From positions 1-12,481 of the forward strand of contig SFTR01000029.1 of assembly GCA_004560915.1 (NCBI GenBank): a stretch of DNA of 12,481 nucleotides, written 5' to 3'. Positions 7,007 to 12,481 of the stretch are shown piece by piece. A program made the translations under genes and the position numbers. Each line of letters starts with the position of its first letter. The stretch's first letter is position 1. Under the pieces are notes generated by a model, which made no database searches, was not told the origin of the DNA, and was given only the letters and a program-made list of their open reading frames with translations. Source of the stretch: a bacterium (GTDB taxonomy: Bacteria > Bacillota_I > Bacilli_A > RF39 > UBA660).

Positions 7007-7627
7007 TTATATTTTTTTGATTTTCTTTATTGGCCAAACTTTAAATATAACTTTACCAATTATATTTTCTTTTGTGATTGTACCAATCATTTCACTACGT
7101 GAATCAGTTAATACATCTCTTTCATCACTTAGTACGAATATACTATTATCACTTACTTGCACTGGATATTTAATATCACTTTCACCCTTTATAAATTCTT
7201 TAATATAATCTTCTTTTAATTCTTCTCCATTAACATAAACAATTCCATCTTTATCTATATTAACAAAATCACCTTGTACCCCAATCACTCTTTTTACCAA
7301 TATTTTATTTCCATAATAGAATGCAACTACATCTCCAGTTTTAAAGCTATTACTTTTAATAGTTAGAACTATATCTCCATCTTCTAATAAAGGTTTCATA
7401 CTTGAATCAGTTATCTCTATAACTGGCATAAATAATGTAGCCCCAACTGATGCAACTGCAACTATTATTATTAACACATATATAGTACTTCTAAGTAGTC
7501 TAGAAAAACTATGCCTATAATTTTCTCTATGTAATTCTTTTTCTAAATTTTCAACAGTTAGATCTTTATATGTAAGTTTCTTTTGCGTCTTTTTTCTTTT
7601 TTTTAACATATCTCTAAACTTATGCAT
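7007..7627 (-). CDS. Type I signal peptidase of the pilus operon
   Basis: This 206-residue membrane peptidase should remove signal peptides of exported proteins on the outer face of the membrane. It has a basic cytoplasmic stretch of about 45 residues, one membrane segment (about 47-67), catalytic Ser76 in TDSSMKP, the general-base Lys112 in ILVKRVIG, and the DSR box at 175-177 (SDERDVLTDSR, a variant of the usual GDNR-x-x-S-x-DSR). All residues needed for the Ser/Lys dyad are present. Its ATG shares one base with the stop of the coiled-coil gene (TAATG), and AAAGG lies just upstream, so translation is probably coupled. Lying directly before the tip adhesin, it is likely a dedicated or preferred peptidase for the pilins, as in other pilus islands that carry a SipA/LepB-like gene. 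Whether it acts as a true peptidase or also as a chaperone for assembly cannot be told. Confidence 0.9.
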   Translation of the reverse strand: MHKFRDMLKKRKKTQKKLTYKDLTVENLEKELHRENYRHSFSRLLRSTIYVLIIIVAVASVGATLFMPVIEITDSSMKPLLEDGDIVLTIKSNSFKTGDVVAFYYGNKILVKRVIGVQGDFVNIDKDGIVYVNGEELKEDYIKEFIKGESDIKYPVQVSDNSIFVLSDERDVLTDSRSEMIGTITKENIIGKVIFKVWPIKKIKKI

Positions 7628-8103
7628 TATTTTTTCCTTTTATTACTGCCAGTTTTCTTTTTACTTTTTGAAGGATTTTTACCCGTAACTTTATTTACTT
7701 TAGAACTGGAATTATTATTTGCCTTTAACAAAGCTTCTTCTTTCTTCTTATATTTTTCTTCAAGTTCTAACTCCTTCTTTTTCAACTTTTCAACTGTTTC
7801 CTTAATAAGTTTATTTCTTTGCAGCGTAGTTTCTCTTTTTAAAGATGCTTCCATTTTCTTACAATTATCTTTAATATTTTCATAATACTGATCAACAGCC
7901 TTTTGAGCACTTTCAAATACTTCATTTAGCTTTAATGATGCCTCAGCAATTGAACCACTCTCTTTAATTTTTATTCTTTTAGAATCTAATTCATCCTGTA
8001 CGCTTTTAAGTTCAAGCTCTAGCTCTTGAATTCTTTTTGCTTGTTCTAACATAAGTTCTAATAATTCTTTACGTTTTAATCTTTTTAATTCTTTTTGTTC
8101 CAT
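7627..8103 (-). CDS. Basic cytoplasmic coiled-coil protein, first gene of the pilus operon
   Basis: This 158-residue protein has no signal peptide or membrane segment. It opens with a short conserved-looking stretch (LKRKELLELMLEQAKRI), then heptad-rich coiled coils (about 12-55 and 75-125), and ends in a Lys/Ser-rich tail of about 30 residues. Small coiled-coil proteins with this Arg/Lys-x-x-LLE-x-L opening occur, to my recollection, beside signal peptidase and sortase genes in gut Firmicutes; no function is established. The frame is open back to ATG 8121, but the AGGTGG site lies inside that extension, just before the ATG at 8103, so 8103 is chosen. The promoter at 8177-8206 puts it first in the pilus transcript. 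It might help place or couple assembly proteins at the membrane; this is speculation from its position. Confidence 0.7.
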   Translation of the reverse strand: MEQKELKRLKRKELLELMLEQAKRIQELELELKSVQDELDSKRIKIKESGSIAEASLKLNEVFESAQKAVDQYYENIKDNCKKMEASLKRETTLQRNKLIKETVEKLKKKELELEEKYKKKEEALLKANNNSSSKVNKVTGKNPSKSKKKTGSNKRKK

Positions 8104-8176
8104 AACCCACCTATCATACATAGAAAAAATTAATTTTTTATTAAGAAAAACATCACATATTGTTCTTTTGCAGTTC

Positions 8177-8206
8177 TATATACTATCACAAAAAAATTTT
8201 TGTCAA
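8177..8206 (-). promoter_or_regulatory. SigA-type promoter of the pilus operon
   Basis: The minus strand carries a perfect TTGACA (8206-8201), an 18-base spacer and TATATA (8182-8177), with very AT-rich sequence upstream that could act as an UP element. The start would be near 8170, giving a leader of about 67 bases. That leader holds a perfect 16-base palindrome of A and T (8139-8124). No clear operator or riboswitch is seen. Confidence 0.7.
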
Positions 8207-8267
8207 TAATTTAATATTAAAAATATAATATTAATTAATAATATGATACGAAAATTAAATTTTACAC

Positions 8268-8301
8268 AAAAAAAAGATATTACTTAAATATAATATCTTT
8301 T
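8268..8301 (-). terminator. Intrinsic terminator of the binding-protein/XpaC operon
   Basis: AAAAGATATTA pairs perfectly over 11 bp with TAATATCTTTT on the minus strand around an 8-base loop, followed by a run of eight T residues (8275-8268). It begins a few bases after the stop at 8309 and separates this operon from the pilus promoter. Confidence 0.8.
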
Positions 8302-8308
8302 ATAAACT

Positions 8309-9442
8309 TTATTGGTTAGTTTTTAAATAATTTATAACTTCATTATATACATCCATTCTAAGTCCAGAAGTTACACTTGTTATTTCTTGAGGTATTCCTT
8401 TTATAGTACCACTTATTTTACTTACATCATAGTTTCCTCCAGTAGTACCTACTCTAAATCCATATCTTTCCCAACTCCTTTGAGCAACTTCTTTATCATT
8501 AAATGCTTCTAATAGTTTCTTACCATTATCATCAAAAGCAGCAATGCAATGACTATTCCATATAGTTGGTGTTGGATATAATATTCTAATCTTATCTTTT
8601 ACTTGATTCCATCCATCAGGATTTGCATTAGCAAAATCAATAACACTCTTTTCATAATCAACTATCATAGGCTTAGCACCCATACCAGTTTTTAAGAACA
8701 TTGAGAACAAATCAGCAGGTGTATTATTCATATATCCACTCTTTAAATAGAATCCTTTTAATTTAGGAAGTGCTTCGTTAATACTAACAGAGTTAACATC
8801 TCCACCTGCCATAATAGATAGTAATAATCCATAATATGTTGCACCCGGTGAAGAAGTAACTGGGTCAGTAGATCCAATATTTACTTGACCATAAATATTA
8901 AGTCCAAGTTCATTCCATTTTTTACCTTGTAATATATAATTAATTAACTTATTCATATCAGTTATATAATAAACATCATTTTGAACAGTAACAATTTTTT
9001 CCTTAATTAAAGCATCAGTTACTTCTGCCCAACTATATATAACTATAGGTGTATTAAGAACTAAATCTCCAGCAACTACATAATCACGAGCAGCTTCTCC
9101 TGTTTTAGGACTAGTCTTAAAGTAATCATAATATCTTTGATCAGAGAAGAACGCTAAATCATACTTACTTCCATCTTTACGTACTAAACTCTCTTTAACA
9201 GTTTTACCATTACTCCAAGAATCTTGTACAAATTTAAATTTATACTTTTTAGCAAATATCTTATTTATTTCTTCATCAGCAAGTAAATCCTCTTTACCAC
9301 CACCAACAGCTCCATATATCTCTGTTACTGAATTAGTAAAATCTCCATTCTTAATAAGAACAACTACTACTATAATTACTACTAATAGAACTGCACCTAT
9401 TATTTTTGAAATCATACCTTCTTTTTTAAACATTTTTTTCAC
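8309..9442 (-). CDS. Membrane-anchored extracellular solute-binding-like protein
   Basis: This 377-residue protein has one hydrophobic N-terminal segment (about 12-30) and then a type II periplasmic-binding-like domain, probably outside the cell. No lipobox cysteine is present, so it should stay bound by an uncleaved anchor. Binding-protein features include KYDLAFFSDQRYYDYF, the Ser/Thr/Gly-rich loop at about 191-202 (GSTDPVTSSPGAT), and a late YPTPTIWNSHCIAAFDD stretch followed by GKKLLEAF. The same landmarks occur in the protein encoded at 10033-11552, so the two are distant paralogues. The start has an AAGGAAGTG site and lies 17 bases inside the end of the XpaC-like gene. No ABC permease or ATPase is near, so it may sense or hold a ligand for its operon partners rather than feed a transporter. 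The ligand is unknown. Confidence 0.75.
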   Translation of the reverse strand: MKKMFKKEGMISKIIGAVLLVVIIVVVVLIKNGDFTNSVTEIYGAVGGGKEDLLADEEINKIFAKKYKFKFVQDSWSNGKTVKESLVRKDGSKYDLAFFSDQRYYDYFKTSPKTGEAARDYVVAGDLVLNTPIVIYSWAEVTDALIKEKIVTVQNDVYYITDMNKLINYILQGKKWNELGLNIYGQVNIGSTDPVTSSPGATYYGLLLSIMAGGDVNSVSINEALPKLKGFYLKSGYMNNTPADLFSMFLKTGMGAKPMIVDYEKSVIDFANANPDGWNQVKDKIRILYPTPTIWNSHCIAAFDDNGKKLLEAFNDKEVAQRSWERYGFRVGTTGGNYDVSKISGTIKGIPQEITSVTSGLRMDVYNEVINYLKTNQ

Positions 9443-10031
9443 TTCCTTTTAACTCATCTTCATCAATATCTAAATCAGATGTTCTTTCAAAGACTTTCAT
9501 CTCAAAATCTAATTCTTGATCTTTAGATTTAACTATTTCTTCTAATAACCTATCACATTCATGTTCTACTTCTTTAATATACACAGACATCTTAAGTATA
9601 AGTTTATTTTCAACAAATGTTTTTTCTTTTTTACTTTCAGCTTCTATATATTTAGTAACTATTCTAGTTGTAAATGGTAAATAATAATCTAAGAAGTTAT
9701 ATATTTTAGTGGCATTTCTAGGTTTAGTTTCTAAATGCTTTGTTATCTTTTGTGATACATTTACTATTTTAGCAAGTTTTTCTTTTATAGTTTTATCTTT
9801 TATTTTTTCTTTATAATCATTTAGTTTTGACATTTCGAAGTTATATCTAGCTAGTGCTTCTCTATCATATACTCTTATATCTTGTGATTTAAATAAGAAT
9901 ATACCAGCTATATATATAACTACTGTTAGTATTAATGCAATCCATAAATAAAAGTCCATTACCACATATAGTATTATAAATGCTATTCCAGAAGTTATAG
10001 CTGACATTAAATATCTCTTTTGTATATTCAT
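9426..10031 (-). CDS. XpaC-family membrane protein ("5-bromo-4-chloroindolyl phosphate hydrolysis" family)
   Basis: This 201-residue protein has two N-terminal membrane segments (about 8-27 and 30-48) and a long helical cytoplasmic part. The region 80-135 fits the XpaC family: a helix around KIVNVSQKI, then KPRNATKIYNFLDYYLPFTTRIVTKYIE, where the YLP-x-T core is the most typical piece. The family name comes from an indolyl phosphate phenotype in Bacillus; no catalytic residues are known, so an enzyme label would mislead. XpaC proteins are usually found beside TelA (toxic anion resistance) and in stress-related neighbourhoods with vWA proteins; no TelA is in the window. The ATG lies one base after the stop of the upstream gene, whose last codons carry its AAGGAG site. 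The C-terminus is strongly acidic. Confidence 0.75.
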   Translation of the reverse strand: MNIQKRYLMSAITSGIAFIILYVVMDFYLWIALILTVVIYIAGIFLFKSQDIRVYDREALARYNFEMSKLNDYKEKIKDKTIKEKLAKIVNVSQKITKHLETKPRNATKIYNFLDYYLPFTTRIVTKYIEAESKKEKTFVENKLILKMSVYIKEVEHECDRLLEEIVKSKDQELDFEMKVFERTSDLDIDEDELKGSEKNV

Positions 10032-10032
10032 A

Positions 10033-11552
10033 TTAATTATAACTCCTTACTTCTTTAAATGCTCTTATTAAGCTTGTTCTTCCATCAAATACTTTAGCAT
10101 TCGTAAGATTAGCTATATTAGTAAGTTCTGTTTCATCACTAGCTCCAAACATAATGCTATATATTGGAATTTTTTCATCTAATATTTGATAATAATTAAC
10201 TAAATTAGTATAACTTCCTGTATTAGATAATCCATCTGTCATAAGTATTACTGATTTTGTATAATCATCATTATATTTTTTTAATTCTTTAAGTGCTTCT
10301 ACTGAACATCCATATATATTAGTTCCACCTGTAGGTCTTGCACTACTCTATTTGAAGTATCAAAAGGAATAACTATTATATTATCATTCTTTGAAAATTG
10401 TAATCTTTCAGTACTAGCTTTTTCACTATCTAATATAAATTCCATAGCATCTTTAAGTTGTGTAACTCCATTACCTGACATACTACCAGAATAATCTAAA
10501 CAAAATGCTACAGCAGCAGGTTTTCTAAGTTCAGCTATGTAAAGACCAATTGCTTCATTCATAACCTTTTTAGAAGGATATTTAAGAGGTATTAAGTATT
10601 TATTAGTATCAATACCATAAGAAGTCTTAAATACATCTTTATCAGCATTAGAATTAGTTCCACCATACCAAGTTCTCTTACCAAGTTTTTCTAAATCCTT
10701 TTGAGTATCTAAACTTAATAAATATGATTGTAATATATTAAACTTATCTAACTTCTCTTGACCTCTATCAACATAAGCAAATGGACTATCATTAATAGCA
10801 ACACCATCAGTAGGATATAATAAATATAATGTATCTTTTCCACTACTTTCAAGTTGTTTATTAATTCTTATCAAAGATGACTCAGTAGCTATAACAGCTT
10901 CATAATCATTACTTTTTAAAAACATATCTTCTAAGAATGAAGTACTTCCAGATACTCTTTCTACTCCACTAAATAGTGATTTTAAATTAGATATTAATGT
11001 TTCATCTTTAATCATCTCACTAGTTAATATTTCAGGACTACCAGCAAGTGAATTTAAGAATCCTAAATAAGCTGTAAGACCAGTATTAGTCTTAGTAACA
11101 GAATTCATTACATATTTAAGTTTCTTACTCTTAACAGCATTTAAAATATCACTATTTTTAATTTCATTATTAACAAAACCTAATTCTTGAGCCTTACTTT
11201 TCTTAACACCCATAACTACTGGATTAATACTAATAGATTTTGAATTAGTTACTTTAACACCATTAAGCATATATAACCATATTGAATTACTTAACCATAC
11301 CGCATCATACTTACTACTATCTTCTTCTAAAATATCTAATGCTTCTAAATCATCAGCATACTCTACATAAACACTTATGTGTTCTTTATCACCATAACTA
11401 ATTAACTCATCCATAAAATCCTTATTATCTGGGTTAGATAAAATATAAAAACTTCTCTTACCACCCTCAGAATATTCATCAAGAACAAAAGTCTTAACAC
11501 ATATAATTGCAAATATCATACCAACTACTACAATTAAAATTTTTTCTTTCAT
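10033..11552 (-). pseudogene. Substrate-binding-like/vWA fusion protein, frame broken in the vWA domain
   Basis: The first frame gives 417 residues from ATG 11552: a membrane segment (about 4-22), a solute-binding-like domain (about 33-320) and the start of a vWA domain with metal motif Asp353-x-Ser355-x-Ser357 (DYSGSMSG). At about 10341 the frame changes; the rest of the vWA continues in another frame to 10033 with ARPTGGTNIYGC (the metal-site threonine) and LMTDGLS. Reading across the join also gives only 11 residues between the IPF strand and GGT, where vWA domains usually have about 25-30, so roughly 50 bases may be missing, not just one. An extended -10 promoter and AAGGTG site support expression of the first part. 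It is the first gene of the operon with xpaC-like and second binding-like genes. Either the gene is newly inactivated, or the assembly has an error here. Confidence 0.75.
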
Positions 11553-11579
11553 AAATCCAACACCTTATCTTCTTAAATT

Positions 11580-11608
11580 AGTATATCATAATAATTTTTA
11601 TAAGTAAA
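11580..11608 (-). promoter_or_regulatory. Promoter of the binding-protein/vWA operon
   Basis: The minus strand has TTTACT (11608-11603), a 17-base spacer and TATACT (11585-11580), with TGA directly before the -10 that fits an extended -10. The start would be near 11573, about 20 bases before the start codon. Confidence 0.5.
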
Positions 11609-11794
11609 TTATAGAACCTCTGGTTGTAAAACATTAGTAAAAAAGTTATATTCTATATTATATGTTTTAGACCCATCTTTATATTTAAATAACACTCTAT
11701 AATAATCAGTATCTTTTATATAAGAATATATATTTTTACCAAACTTTCCTTTATATACTACTTGATTATATTTACCACAACTTATACCAGTCTT
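11609..11794 (-). pseudogene. Start-less ORF fragment, remnant of a decayed gene
   Basis: Sixty-one sense codons are open on the minus strand between a TGA (11797-11795) and a TAA at 11609, with no ATG, GTG or TTG in the first half. The translation looks like real protein, with alternating Tyr, Lys and aliphatic residues (KYNQVVYKGKFG, DYYRVLFKYKDG, TYNIEYNF). The frame is the same as that of the 43-codon ORF upstream, with the TGA and a TAA between them. An overlapping ATG at 11798 in another frame reads only eight codons. I do not recognise a family. It may be the end of a gene of about 122 codons that has picked up stops, or a frameshifted short gene. Confidence 0.35.
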
Positions 11795-11845
11795 TCATCC
11801 TGTTCTAATAACATTTTTAATGTTTATTACAAAGTATGTAATAAT

Positions 11846-11977
11846 TTAATACACTTTCTTCTTAAAATCAGTTACTTCATTATCACAACTATTAACAGAT
11901 TTATTTTTATAACATTTATATACTTCTAAAGATTTATTTAATTCTTTAAGTGCTTCTTTTTGTGCTTTCTCATCCAT
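11846..11977 (-). CDS. Small ORF of unknown function (43 codons)
   Basis: The frame starts at ATG 11977 with AGGAAG three bases before it and an extended -10-like site upstream at 11998-12003. The product is mostly charged and helical, opening MDEKAQKEALKELNK, with two cysteines eight residues apart (CYKNKSVNSC) and a basic end. It has no signal peptide. A 7-bp hairpin (11824-11844) lies just after its stop. Its frame continues, through TAA and TGA, into the fragment at 11609-11794, so it may instead be the front of a broken gene. I do not recognise it. The initiation signals make expression plausible. Confidence 0.4.
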   Translation of the reverse strand: MDEKAQKEALKELNKSLEVYKCYKNKSVNSCDNEVTDFKKKVY

Positions 11978-11997
11978 ACTCTTCCTACCTTAAATAC

Positions 11998-12003
11998 ATT
12001 CTA
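11998..12003 (-). promoter_or_regulatory. Possible extended -10 element before the small ORF
   Basis: TAGAAT with TGG directly before it on the minus strand fits TGn-TAnAAT. No good -35 is seen at the normal spacing, where the ffh terminator lies. The start would be near 11991, 14 bases before the ATG at 11977. Confidence 0.3.
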
Positions 12004-12006
12004 CCA

Positions 12007-12036
12007 TAAAAAAAGATTATTGAATATCAATAATCT
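12007..12036 (-). terminator. Intrinsic terminator of ffh
   Basis: AGATTATTGA and TCAATAATCT form a perfect 10-bp stem with a 3-base loop on the minus strand, followed by a run of T residues (12014-12008). The stem begins inside the TAG stop codon of ffh. Confidence 0.8.
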
Positions 12037-12481
12037 AAAATTTCATATTTTTCATTTGTTTCATCATTTGTTTCATTTGATCAAATTGTTTAAGTAAACG
12101 ATTTACATCTTCTACTTTTTGTCCACATCCTTTAGCTATTCTAACTTTTCTTTCAGCTTTTATTATATCTGGATTACGTCTTTCTTCAGGTGTCATAGAA
12201 AGAACTATTGCTTCAGTTCTAGCCATTATTTTAGGATCTATATTTACTTTATTAAGTCCCATTTTAGACGCTCCTGGAAGTAACTTTAATAAGTTTTCAA
12301 GTGGACCAAGTTTCTTAATTTGTTTAGTTGTTTTTAAGAAGTCTTCAAGATCAAATTTACCTCTTTGAATCTTTTTAGCAGTACTCATCATCTCATCTTG
12401 ATCAAGTTCAGCTTCAGTCTTCTCTATTATTGAAAGTAAATCTCCCATACCAAGAATTCTATCAGCTATACGTTCAGGATA
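12035..12481 (-). CDS. ffh: Signal recognition particle protein Ffh, C-terminal part (runs off the right edge)
   Basis: The last 148 residues are present. The frame is open to the window edge, and its first visible residues (PERIADRILGMGDLL) are the end of the GTPase G domain leading to the M domain, so an internal ATG at 12448 is not the start. The M domain binds signal peptides and the 4.5S/SRP RNA: the region KVRIAKGCGQKVEDVNRLLKQ matches the conserved RNA-binding RIAKGSG-x-x-V-x-x-VN segment, with Cys in place of the usual Ser, followed by a Met-rich tail (MKQMMKQMKNM) for signal peptides. Ffh brings ribosomes making membrane or secreted proteins to the FtsY receptor. It is a housekeeping gene, ending at the terminator 12007-12036, and marks the border of the accessory region to its left. 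Confidence 0.95.
   Translation of the reverse strand, partial: YPERIADRILGMGDLLSIIEKTEAELDQDEMMSTAKKIQRGKFDLEDFLKTTKQIKKLGPLENLLKLLPGASKMGLNKVNIDPKIMARTEAIVLSMTPEERRNPDIIKAERKVRIAKGCGQKVEDVNRLLKQFDQMKQMMKQMKNMKF

Noticed and set aside
7017..7208. Plus-strand ORF opposite the signal peptidase gene
   Set aside because: It is the antisense shadow of a well-supported gene with catalytic motifs on the minus strand.
7622..7885. Plus-strand ORF rich in Phe and Leu
   Set aside because: It is the complement of the Lys/Glu-rich coiled-coil gene; the composition is just the mirror of AAA/GAA codons.
9426..10031. Naming the XpaC-like protein a phosphatase or hydrolase
   Set aside because: The family name rests on an old phenotype; no catalytic motif is visible.
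11609..11977. TGA read as tryptophan (Mycoplasma-type code), which would remove one of the two stops
   Set aside because: Other genes here use TGG for Trp and at least one gene (stop at 2327) ends in TGA; a TAA stop would still remain.
12035..12448. A separate short gene starting at ATG 12448
   Set aside because: The same frame continues upstream to the window edge with typical Ffh sequence, so the ATG is internal.
1..12481. CRISPR arrays, tRNA or rRNA genes, insertion sequences
   Set aside because: No regularly spaced repeats, no cloverleaf or conserved rRNA segments, and no transposase-like frame with terminal inverted repeats were seen on reading both strands.

Overview
The window is very AT-rich and nearly all of its genes read on the minus strand, so transcription runs from high to low coordinates. 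A CotD-like spore coat gene, LPXTG sorting signals with two sortases, and Gram-positive-type intrinsic terminators point to a spore-forming, monoderm, low-GC Bacillota, possibly one of the uncultured gut Bacilli. Tryptophan is written TGG and genes end at TGA as well as TAA or TAG, so the standard bacterial code applies. The lineage is an inference; no rRNA or tRNA gene was seen.

Right end (12481 to about 11580): the C-terminal M domain of the signal recognition particle GTPase Ffh, closed by an intrinsic terminator, then about 400 bases holding a 43-codon ORF and what looks like a decayed gene.

Middle right (11608 to 8268): a three-gene operon with its own extended -10 promoter and terminator. 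It encodes a membrane-anchored substrate-binding-like protein fused to a von Willebrand A (vWA) domain, an XpaC-family membrane protein, and a second membrane-anchored substrate-binding-like protein. The first gene is broken inside the vWA domain by a frame change plus apparently missing residues.

Centre and left (8206 to 847): a complete sortase-assembled pilus operon of about 7.3 kb with a clear promoter and terminator. In order it encodes a basic coiled-coil protein, a type I signal peptidase, a vWA tip adhesin (LPATG), the major pilin (LPETG), a pilin-polymerising class C-like sortase, a basal/ancillary pilin (LVQTG) and a second sortase likely to attach the fibre to the wall. Several genes overlap or abut, which suggests translational coupling. 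A 14-bp hairpin between the major pilin and the class C sortase may set the pilin-to-sortase ratio.

Left end (830 to 1): cotD behind a good SigK-like promoter and ahead of a terminator, then an orphan plus-strand terminator that may end a small RNA, a dyad overlapping a promoter, and the first 43 codons of a BRO-N/antirepressor-like gene running off the edge.

The pilus operon is an accessory adhesion module. The vWA/XpaC/binding-protein trio is the least understood unit and the best candidate for an undescribed system.
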